From positions 8,066,001-8,130,000 of the forward strand of contig CM072863.1 in assembly GCA_036937835.1 (NCBI GenBank): a stretch of 64,000 nt of DNA, written 5' to 3'. The translations under genes were made by a program, and so were the position numbers. This document shows positions 1 to 10,400 of this stretch, one piece after another. The stretch is from Pampus argenteus. Lineage: Eukaryota; Chordata; Actinopteri; Scombriformes; Stromateidae. A model generated the notes under the pieces. That model saw nothing but the letters and a program-made list of their open reading frames with translations. It did no database searches and was not told the origin of the DNA. The stretch's first letter is position 1; each line of letters starts with the position of its first letter.

Positions 1-2221
1 TGTTACCTCCGTGACAAAATATCTAATGAGGGAAATGTCCGTGTTGAGTTTCTCGAGACACTTGCGAATGTAACCAACTACAGGCAGGACGTAGCCACGG
101 CTCAGAAGATGAACCATTCGGTCCAGCAGAGTCTTCTTCAATTCCATCTGCAAGGAAATAAGACTTTCAGCTGCACATTCACAATACCAGCACTTCTGTT
201 GAAAACTAAAATAAGAAGCACAGACACACACACACACACACACCTGCTCCATGACATCTAGCTGAGAGTGCTCCGTCTCAAAGAGCTTGATGAGCAGCTG
301 GAGGACCTGAGGATGCAGCAGCTGGTGACACGTACAGATCTGTGAGGAGGAAGCGTTCATGTTTAAATGTAACTGCTGTTTGAATGAATGAAAAGGACAT
401 TTTCACCTGGTAGTAACTTCATACTGTACCTCATCCAGCAGAGCTAAATGAACCGGAGTGTGGTCAGTCTGTAGCTGAAAGTACCGCGGCTCAGACACTG
501 TCCAGTCCACCCACTTTAAAACCCCCATTGCAACCACTGGGAAGCTGAACACAAACATGAAGTCAGTGAGCAGGGCTGGGTATCGAAAACCAAAAAACGT
601 CTGTAGCACTAAATATCAAAAACAGAGAAGTACAGAAAGCTGTTGCTAAATATTTGGCCAGGTCTTATTTTCACTGCTTTTGCTTATTTTAGGCTCTTCT
701 ATTCAGGCAAAGTTCATGTTTCAATTCCCTAAACTGTACAGATTTAGGTGCTGCAACAAAAACTGAGGTATTGTATGACCTCTGGTATCAAAACATTGTA
801 AATAATAACCTCTGGCAGTGAGAAACTAACTTGACTGGATGACTTGGGAATGAAAATTGTTTAGATAATCTTTGAGTGACATCTACTTTAGCATTAGCAT
901 CATGTTTTCTGTCAACAAAGCAACATTATAACTTGGTTTATTATCAAATTGAGCAGCTGCTTCCCTTTTAAGGGATGATTTTCTTGTCCACTCACCGGAT
1001 GCACTGGTACAGAGTGCTGAGTTCAGCCACCAGCTCTGTAGCACCTTTGTTCTCGTTGCAGCAGAGGTTGTGCACAGTCTCTATGGCTTTGGAAGTCGAC
1101 TTCAGCTCATCTTTATTAATGTTGACTCGCTTGTTCTGGGATTAAATGGTAAGAAATAACTAGTTTACATTTAACTAAGTATAACGTAGTTTAATTATCT
1201 TAAAACAGCCAAACAACTACTGCAAACTACTTCCCCCATCACCAACAACACATACACACCTCAGGCCCAGACAGACAGACCTGCTGTCTTTACCTTTTTC
1301 CATGTCTCCACCACACTGGCAGCGTAGGCCAGGATGTGAATGTATTTGTGTTTATGGTCTTGGTTGATCTTTGATCCAGGCTTGAACAGCGACTGCATGA
1401 ACAGGTCCAGAAAGGCGGGCACTCTGATCTGATCAAGATCAAGATCATGTCATTAATTAATTAATAATAAACAGCATCTTACAAGCATGTGGAGGGTATA
1501 AACATCCTCTGTCCTCACCAGCTCCACGGGAGGCGGGTCCATACTGCTGAACATCTTGAACAGAACAGTGATATCTGCAGGATTCAGGGCTCCTTTGGAC
1601 AACATGGCGCCCAGCGCCTGGCAGGCTCGAGGGTAGGCTGCTGCTGTGCCGAGCGCAAGTGTAATCTGACTGGCATCGTGACCTCTGCAAACACAGAATT
1701 AATGTCATCAGTTAAAGTTGTTACACCCACACACACACTCTAACTAGTGTACTTCCTTTTATTAACACTTTAGACAATGAAAACAAAAGTAATTCCTGCT
1801 CAAAGAGTATAGTACCTCTCATGCGCCGACTTCTGCACCTCCTGACCAATCCTACGCACAGCTGAGCCGCCCTGTTCCTCCTGAGAGAGGATGGACATCA
1901 TCGCCTGGGCAAAGAGGTAGGTGTGCTCGCCGTGACACACCATCTTCTACAGAGAGAGGGAATAACTCAGCAAAGCTCATCACATGAAGCAAAACTTGCC
2001 TCTTACACATTGTCTCCAAATTTCTAACTAGATTTTTTTATAGAACAGAGAAGCTAAATGAGCCTCACAGCAAACTCTGGCAGGTTCTTCTCCAGGTTTT
2101 CCTCTCCTCCATCCAGCAGTGTAGCCAGAGACGTCCTCAGCACTCGGGAGAAGACCTCCAGCTGCTGACACGCTGTAGACACGCTGGTGATCTCACCCTG
2201 GTAACCTGCATCTGAAATTAG

Positions 2222-2284
<63 letters not shown>

Positions 2285-3923
2285 GATACTAATATTTTCA
2301 TCTATTATTATAGTCCATAATTTTTAGTCCACAGAATCTAAAGTGACCAGTCATAAAACTTAAAATGACATCTGTTTTGTAAGATAGTTTGTCTATTTTG
2401 TGTTAGCATACCTTTACAGTGAAGTTGAGCATCAGGCAGTCGGGGTGAGCCTCGGCCAGCTTGTAGAACAGATCTCTCCATGTAGTGTGTGCTATCATCT
2501 GCTCCAGCCACGCAGGAGTCTGAAAACACACAAGAATTGTTCACAACATCTTCAGCATTAGTTATTTGTAAAATGAATCCTCATGTCGGTGTTCGCTCAG
2601 AGACCTCACCTCTCCCTCAACAGTGAAAATAGAATCTGCTTTCTGAGGGTCGAAGTGCTTTATCAGGAGACTCTTGAGGTGATTTTCTACTCGCTCTTGG
2701 ACCTGAGCGGGCTCTACGCCTGTAACCAAAAGAAAGAAATTACAGATGAATGAGGCACACAGTTGCCAGGTTGAAGGAGCAGAAGGATTTTTATGGTGCA
2801 GCGATGAAGACCTCAGAGCATGTCGTCTGTTACTCACCCATCTGGATGAGCCACTCTGCCAGCAGATTGACGGTCTGTGCCACAGCCGAGTAGTTTTCAG
2901 AGAGCAGCTGGATTACGTGTTCTGGAGAGCCGCCTGCTTGGAAATACCTGCGACAAAAGTTTACAGAACGAAGGGTTTTAATCTAGAAAGCACAATAATT
3001 TACACAATATAAACAAATAAACAGACAATATAATATGTGTCATATGTTGTTTTTAGATTACATTTTGAGGGTGTTGAAGATTGCAGGCTCCATGATGTAA
3101 TCCCTGCTGGAGAATTTCTGTAGACAGTCTTCCTGAATTTTTCCGTCATTTTCTCCTTCAACGTATCCATCCTCCTGAAAAATAAATACATATATGGTAA
3201 AATATGATTAATGGCTCTCCTGACTGGACGATAAGTAACACACTGTCCTCTTCTGTCCTGTAACTGTTTTTGCACTCGTATCACTCATCTAGTGTACTTT
3301 CCATACTTGCTCTTCATACTACTATTTATATTTATATTGTACATCTGCACATACTCTGCACTTTCTGCTGTTTTTGCACTTCTGGATGGATGCTAACTGC
3401 ATTTCGTTGTCTCTGTACTCGTACTCTGCACAATGACAATAAAGTTGAATCTCATCTCTTCAGCTCTTTTGAAAGCAGCTTAATATCATTATCAATATCA
3501 TCATCACCACACAAACACCAGGTCAACAATATTTTCATGTCATAAGTGACAAATTGATTTCATGCCTCAGCTGCACGGCAGATGAAAATAAGTATGAAAG
3601 CTGCAGACAGTACTGACACGTTACTGGTGAAGCTGAATAACTCGGGAGTTGCAGCAGCTGTGACCGACTTTAGTAGCCTGTAGCCGGCTAGCGGCGCCGC
3701 TGAGCTGCCCTACTGCAGCCAAAACAAGCTCAGTACCGGAGCCCCGAAGCTCGGTGGACTTTCTGTGTCTGTGCATCAACTCTGTCTGAATGTTTACAGT
3801 TAGCCTCCGGTAAGGCTGGAGCTAACCCGTCGCTGCCATGCTAACTATGTGTGTCTGAAGTATTACCATGTTGCTGTCTGGACCTTCCCAGTCTCCAGCG
3901 CTGTGATAATATTCCTCGTCCAT
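1..3923 (-). CDS. nelfcd: Negative elongation factor subunit C/D, 5' thirteen exons (partial)
   Basis: Encodes NELF-C/D (TH1-like), a core subunit of the nuclear NELF complex that holds RNA polymerase II at promoter-proximal pauses. Coding exons in transcript order are 3867-3923, 3062-3174, 2838-2947, 2610-2719, 2412-2519, 2069-2221, 1816-1946, 1519-1684, 1294-1428, 996-1135, 430-544, 244-339 and 7-147. They sum to exactly 525 codons. Near-identity to the human protein is visible throughout, for example ISDAGYQGEITSVSTACQQ and FPVVAMGVLKWVDWTVSEP. The start gives MDEEYYHSAGDWEG; the human acidic N-terminal region is longer. Exon 13 ends at a donor (GAG then GTAACA), so the last roughly 54 residues lie beyond the left edge. 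Two introns have CA/GT tracts directly on a splice site. Identity is secure; the only unusual residue is Met instead of Arg at the exon 2/3 junction. Confidence 0.96.
224..243. repeat. (CA)10 microsatellite on a nelfcd 5' splice site
   Basis: A pure CA tract on the plus strand reads (GT)10 on the gene strand, and its first GT is the donor dinucleotide of the intron after the exon at 244-339. The intron is only 96 bp long (148-243). Confidence 0.93.
2228..2282. repeat. (CA)27 microsatellite abutting a nelfcd 3' splice site
   Basis: About 55 bp of uninterrupted CA. On the gene strand it reads (TG)n followed by TTTTCAG and then the exon at 2069-2221, so the tract occupies the polypyrimidine and branch-point zone of this acceptor. 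Confidence 0.95.
3255..3465 (+). repeat. Non-LTR-type 3' tail repeat in nelfcd intron 1
   Basis: The segment runs through TGCACTTTCTGC and TGCATTTCGTTGTCTCTG to CAATGACAATAAAGTTGAATC, an ending I recognise from high-copy teleost non-LTR 3' ends. No reverse-transcriptase reading frame remains. The family is recalled from memory and the left boundary is approximate. Confidence 0.55.
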
Positions 3924-4072
3924 GATGACGGGAGAGAAGAGACGTTAACGGTTCTGCAGTAAACGGAAGCTGCCGGTTTTAAATCTGGACGCGACCTGCT
4001 TCTCCGGTAATGATGCTGTAAGCAGGTGGCTAACAACAACAGCAGGAAAATGGCGACATTCAAACGCAGGAA
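3924..4072 (-). promoter_or_regulatory. Presumed nelfcd promoter and 5' UTR
   Basis: This is the sequence directly upstream of the nelfcd start codon, followed further upstream by a minisatellite. No TATA box is obvious, which suits a housekeeping gene. The transcription start cannot be fixed from sequence alone. Position is the main evidence. Confidence 0.4.
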
Positions 4073-4190
4073 AATGCCCTGAGTTCAGTCTGTCAGGCAA
4101 TAAATATTATAGCCCTGGGTTTAGTCTGTCAGGCTTAAGAGGTAATACATAGCCCTGAACTCTGTCTGTCAGGCACAACTCAATAAACAG
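4073..4190. repeat. Three-copy degenerate minisatellite
   Basis: A unit of about 36-40 bp starts with GCCCTG at 4076, 4112 and 4152, and each copy carries AGTCTGTCAGGC or CTGTCTGTCAGGC. The copies have diverged in their 3' halves. It lies just upstream of the nelfcd start region. Confidence 0.85.
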
Positions 4191-5585
4191 GATAATCGTC
4201 CCCAAGTTAGGTATTTTGTGGAAAATCTGTATATTTCAGTTGAATATAAATATTACCTACATTTAATACATCTGGCTTTTTATGTTTTTGTATGACAATT
4301 GTTGTACATTTTTGTTGTGCATAAATTGGACTTCCCTAAATTAATTTGGATTCCCCTTCACCAAGATGTGTATTTTGGTAAAACTAATAATTAATAATAA
4401 TTATAAGGTAGAGAAGGTCAAAACACTACCGTTTTTGTTTTTAAAGTAAACTTTAAATTTTCAGTTGTTCCAGTTTCAGTTGTTTAATAGATATAGTCAA
4501 TAGATATAACACTTGGAAAAAAATGGTCTACATAACAACCTTGTAGGTAGCAGTGAAATCATTCAAAAATAACAAGTTCAAGGATCTACAAAAGCTTACT
4601 CATATTGAACGATACACCAGAGAAAACTCAACTGGGTCAAGATATCCTTTCATTTATAAAGCTTGCCTGGCTGCATTTAAATAAAACAAAAAGTCACTCT
4701 TACATGTGTCCTTGTATAGCAAGTGTTTATATCTAAAGACCAATAAAAAAAAATATTAAATGGGTGATTAATTCAGAGAGCAGACTGAAATGTATTCTTC
4801 ATCTTTTATGCTATTTGTTTATGGAGAAAAAATATTGACAATCACTATATTATGGTTTGATGTAACTTTCAACAGGAGAACATAGCAGCCACCATGATTT
4901 TAATAAATTTTATTGAATGTGAAGTATACAGGTCAAATTTAACCCGGAACAGTATCTGTGTACAAAAATGTGGGTCAGCTGCACAGAAAAGGGAAATGTC
5001 AGGCTAAAGATAGGTGTTCGTGGTGTTTACAGCTCTCAGATATAAAAAATGGGTCAAATGCGTGTGTGAACAGCACGTAAGGTTCAACACTGACTATGGT
5101 AGTGAAATACTATGAATTATGTAAATACGGTACTATGTTTTTGTACTTTTTTTCCATCTACAGGAACTGGGAAGGTATGCATACAATTATTTAAATTGAA
5201 TTAAAAACCTCCTAAAATGAAACTGATTAACTGACAGAAGCAGCAGGTGGTATTGTTGCTGAGGATGTGAAATTACAGGGTTTCATTTTATATTTGCATG
5301 TGTGGCATGAGATTAGATCTGAGTGTGAAAGTGAGTCCATAGAATGATAGCAGCCAAAATATTCACCAAATTAGGAGGTAACACAGACAACTTTACTATT
5401 TTAATTGACACTTCTTGTTCCCCAAACTTGTTTTGTAAGTGTTGTCAACTGGATCATGTCTTCTAGTCTTAGATGTTTAGAAATCCAAATTATTAATTGA
5501 TTAAAAATGTTCCAAGAAGGCACCACCTGAATTATTTCTTTAAACATCTAATCTCTACTGGATGTTATAATAAATAAAAAGACTC
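4191..5585. other. AT-rich spacer without recognised genes
   Basis: Spacer between the nelfcd 5' end and the polyA-tailed insertion. No reading frame resembling a protein, no splice-site series and no RNA gene was seen on either strand. Confidence 0.6.
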
Positions 5586-6091
5586 AAGTTTGTGGAAATA
5601 TCGAGCAAGGTATAAACCCGCCCCTCTGTGCCATCAGAGACAGATAGCCTGGATGGTAGAGGAGTAAGCAGCCATTAATATTTAATATTTAATATTATAT
5701 ATGTACTTATAATGATCAGCTATAGCACCCTCTGTTGTGGTTGTTTTGTTTTGTTAGTTCTGTTTTTGTTTGTTTGTTTGTTTGTTTCTTGGGTACATTT
5801 GCCATTTTATTTATGTAATGTAGCATATTATTTCACATGTGTGTGGTTATACCTACTTATTTGTACTGCACTTTAATTATGTAAGAGGGTTGGGGGAGGG
5901 GGGTTGTTCACGTAAGTTCTGAGCGTTCAAAAGTAGAAAAAAGAAAAGAAACTGTATTTTTGTATGCACTGTATTGTATTGTATTTTTGCAAGAAATTGT
6001 ATGCTGACATGCACTGGCAGTGCACATGTCTATGTCTTACAATTGTTAAATAAAAGTTATAAAAAAAAAAAAAAAAAGTTTGTGGAAATAT
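5586..6091 (+). mobile_element. PolyA-tailed retroposed insertion with 16-bp target duplications
   Basis: The 16-mer AAGTTTGTGGAAATAT occurs at 5586-5601 and again at 6076-6091. Between them is about 474 bp ending in an AATAAA signal followed by a run of A. Direct repeats plus a polyA tail are the hallmark of LINE-driven integration. The insert contains a G-rich then A-rich tract near 5890-5950, as many L1-like 3' UTRs do, but no coding remnant. It is either a heavily 5'-truncated L1-like element or a retrocopy of an mRNA 3' UTR; I cannot decide. The intact duplications suggest a fairly recent insertion. Confidence 0.85.
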
Positions 6092-6452
6092 TTAAAATGA
6101 ATGTTCAACCATGCAATCGAGTGTTTCTCAATAACTGAAACAGACAAAAATAGTTTAGACTGCCTACAGACACACAGAGATGTTTCCTGCTGTTGCTTTT
6201 GAGTTCCTGTAATAAACGCTCAACTGGAGTAGAACAGTTCTGTTTTACAGGAACATTGACAGCTGAACTTGATTTTCTTACAGAAAATTGTCTGTGCTGT
6301 ATTTTAAAACCCATTTTAAAAAATCAGTAAACATTTTAAAGTGGCAATGTGAGCCACTTTCAACCCACCAAAATAAAAATAAAACATCCCAGATTACAGA
6401 TAATAAATAAACTCAGAAGATTGATGAGTCTAGACATATGGGAACAAACATT

Positions 6453-7436
6453 TTTATTTTATAATGCAAACTGCAACATATGAATTATATTATTTACCCA
6501 AAGGAGCAGAAAAGGTCATATACCCGTGGCAAATAAATCACACAGTCTGTGTTAAATCTAAGTGCAACACAATATTTTCATCCTAAACCATAAAGGGAAA
6601 ATCCACCCTAAAACAAAATGTACATTCCTTTGATGTCGGACAGTTCATTCTCATTTTGTGAACATAATCAAGTCTCGCCCAACACCAGAAACACGGTAAC
6701 TGTTTTTTTGTTGCTTTTTTGTTTTTTTTTCAGCTGACAGCGCAAGAGGGGATCTGACTTTATATCAAAGTCAAGATGTATATATTATGGGATGTGGGCA
6801 AAAATTCAAGTGCAATTTCTTGCACTTTTTGATTAATTAATGACTACACTCTGGTTTCTGACACGAGTCATTCCTGTTCACAAGTTTTAACTGAACTGTT
6901 TAATATCATAGGATTCATAAAATTAATTCTTAAGGGTTTTTGCTTCAACAAGGCATTCTATCAGGATTTCTAAGCACAAATATAGCTCAGGTGTAAACTG
7001 AACTTCAATTAGTTCAGTTATTGCTTAGATAAATAATATTTACTCTACAAGAGAAAGATAAGTTTCACATTGTTCAGATGCATGTAAAAAAAGGGAAAAA
7101 AAGATCACAGGTCTAAAATGTGGTGTCAAATTGACTTTTTTTTTGGTTGAAAAATCCCTGCGTGGTTGGTTCTTGAAACATTTTGCCATTTTATACGTCT
7201 GCATCAAGTCTTGGAAAGTTTCAGAAAGGATTAGTTGATTGGCTGAAAAACCAGCCACATGACAAAAACAGTGACTGAAGTCTTTTGAAAGTCTGGAAAC
7301 AAGTAAATAGCACCATGTTCACTAAGGGCAAGCCAGAAGGTAAAGGGAAAGCCACAGGGCACAGAGTTCAGGTGTGCACTTAAAGTGCTGCGGCCTGCAA
7401 CAGAACTGCTGAGTCTTCAAAGTCTATTTTTGGTCT
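6453..7436 (-). other. kdm5b: kdm5b 3' UTR with polyadenylation signal
   Basis: AATAAA on the minus strand at 6453-6458 lies about 980 bp past the kdm5b stop codon and is the best candidate for its polyadenylation signal. The interval is AT-rich with no further coding exon. The 6092-6440 stretch beyond it holds nothing I recognise. Confidence 0.6.
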
Positions 7437-10400
7437 TCATTCTCCTCTGTTGTAGTCTGGCTGTGTGCAGCTTATGCAAATATAGTCCTCTTTCTCTGCT
7501 CGCTCCGCAGACAGTCCCACACAGATCTGATGGAACCATTGATTGCAGCTGCCGTCACACTGGACCCAGTTTACCTGAGAAGCAGTAGAAAAAGGGGTTT
7601 ATGCATTTAATATTTGAGAAAAACAATAGTATAAAACGCTCAAATCAAGTGATGAGTAACGTGCATGTAGTGGTACTTCATAGAATAATGTCAAACAAAC
7701 CTCGTCGCCTTCTGGCTCTCTGCACCATGGTGCAGCACACAGTGAGTAGTCCTCCTCCGAGTCTGATGCAGCAGGGTCAGACACTGTGTGTGTGGGAGAA
7801 GAAGCCCTCTTCGTTTCTTCACTTCTCTCTTTGCTTTTCTTTGACTTCTTTTTGCGAAACTTCTTGGCCTTCTCACTGTGCTGAGAATCAGAGCCTTCTT
7901 GACGTCGCTTGGTCCTTTTGCTCTGACTGTTCACTGCCTCCTTTTTGACACCGGAGCCTCCATTCTGCTTTATGACAAATATTATTTTATTTATAAAATC
8001 TATATATAAAACCAAACAGTACCAGGTATTATTGAGAATATGATCTGCAAGTAATAAATGTTCCTGTAAACATCATTACCTTGATGTGGTGGGGGCTTCC
8101 TCTCTGAGACTGCGGGTCCTGTTCTATGTCGTTCCCACAGGGGGCGCTATGCGAGGGCAGGGGTGCCAGTTTGTACAGCAGGTATTTGTACAGCTGCTCT
8201 GTCTCAGGCAGAGTGACCTGCAGCAGGAATCCCTCCACCATTAGCTCTTCCAGCTCTGGACCGAGTCCTGTGACAAATATGAGGAGCAATGGAGAGTTCA
8301 GAGGTGAAGTATAAAAACGAGAGAAAGCAAACTGTGCCTCCAAACATACTGAGTAGAGCTTCAACACTGACCCTGGAGTGGAACAGACTGGTGCTCTGTA
8401 TAAAAAGATGAACCATTTATTCCCTGAGTCAGATGTGACGATATTCTGGGTCCAACTTTCCCCTGAAACAAAGAACAATCAAAATCAGTATCATGACATT
8501 AGTGTGTCTACACCATCAAGCTTAGGTCTTATCTTATATTTTACTTTTCCACTGACCATCTTTAAAACTTTCTCCAGTACTCCCTCTGTGCAGGCCTGCT
8601 GAACTCTGTGCTGCCACCGCACCGTCCTCTCGATGAGGAAGCGCAGCGCGTCTCCTTCTGGTAGTCGGACACGAATCCTTTGTAATGACGCTAACAGGGG
8701 CAGGACCTTATCCAGAGGGGGTTTCCTTGAACGCTGGCAGAGTGGACAAAGCCAGGCTTGGCCATATTCGACGTCTGCAGTTGTTGCAACACACCCACAG
8801 TGGAAAACGTCTCGACAGAGCTCACACTGTACCATGGCACCTGAAGGTGCCTTTTGGCAAACACAAGCACTAAGTGCACAACAGTTTTCAGTAGGAAGAA
8901 GCTTGGACTCATTTGAAGTCCTCAAAGCCAACAAGATCTCCATCTCTTTCTGGCGGACCTCTGCAAGAGTGGCCATCTGCGAAAATGAAAAGTATTCAAT
9001 TAATTAAAAGACTAATGTTATTCTCAGTTTGATATCTGATAGACTGGGGCTCTTTACAAGTCATTGTAATCTTCTTTCCTTCAATCTTTACAATATATAG
9101 TTTAAGATTCAGATTTTTAAAATCAAATCAAGAGCAAGGAACAGCATGGAAGTTAATGAGGGGGCTAACATTTTCATTCTTCTTGTTGCTGTGGGAAATA
9201 AAAAGACACTCACAGCAGAGGCAGAGTCTTTGCTCTCAGAAAGAGCTCTTTCCACGTCACACAGTGAGTCCAGTTTTGTTGAAGATTTTTTACTGATCTG
9301 TGTAGCTTCTTTAGATTTTTTTGATCTTGACTTCTGATGCCCTGATCCCACGTCACACCTCGGACAAAGCACCTGAAAACATTAAGTAAACTCACATTAT
9401 TTATTGATCCTGCCAGGCACAAATTAAAAAACAAAAAATATTGCTTTGCAAATGAACACAGTGAGTAATATTTCTGTTTACCTCAAGGAGAGAAAAGGGG
9501 GAGTTTTTCAGTAGGAATGTCTTTGCTGCGCTCTCCTTCCAGGTCTGAACATCATTCACCAGAACCTCCAGTCGACTGAGCGGGTCGAGCCTCACTGGGA
9601 TGCCCTCTGCTCTGAGTATAAGCTCAGAGAGGCTGTCCAGCACAGGAATACGTCCTCCCAGCTGCAAGCATGCAAACACAAGGTTTATATTCCACACTCC
9701 TCCATTTCCTAACAAGTGTCGAGAACATTCAGCAAATCAAGGTATATATTTTACCTGGAGTGCTTCAGCTTCATGGAGCCATTTCTTGGCCTTGGCAACG
9801 ACATCCTTCAGCTGCAAACAGTTGGGCAGATAAGCAGGAATGTTTTCTACTTCTTGTAGAGCAGCGTTGAGCGTCTCTATGCCGTGATATGGCCTGTGAA
9901 AAGACAACAGCAAAAATATGTTCAATACATAAAAAAAAAAAAGGAAAAAGCTGAAATATATAATCAGATCATTTTGAAGTGCTGGTTATGACGGAGTCCG
10001 TTGTTGCACAATGTGAAATCTCTCTGGAGGCATTAGTGGGTTAAGCACCGTCACAACACCATGATCCTCTTTATCCTCCATGATCCTGCTCTGCAGACTT
10101 GGCACATTTCACTCTGTGCTGTCTAAATTTTAGCTGATTTTACATTTTTCACTTCACATTTGCCACCACTGTTTAAGAAAATAGTTAAGTATATAGATTC
10201 ACTGTTTAGCAATACTAACCAAAGTTATAGTTGGCACGTTTATAGCTGGAAATATACAAGGGATTTCTTGAATTCTGGTTAATGTCAGATCTCTTCAATT
10301 ATAGAGGAGAAAAGCCTTTCAGAGATTGAGTTAGCAAGTAATGGGTGTTTACACTGAGAAAAAAGGTTTGATGTCTCAATTCCACTTGTAATATTAATTT

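Noticed and set aside
2054..2281. Open frame rich in Val-Cys repeats on the minus strand
   Set aside because: The repeat part is a translated CA/TG microsatellite; only the non-repeat part is a nelfcd exon.
8633..9007. Plus-strand open frame of 124 codons
   Set aside because: It is the antisense of the kdm5b exon encoding PHD2, with no splice or start support of its own.
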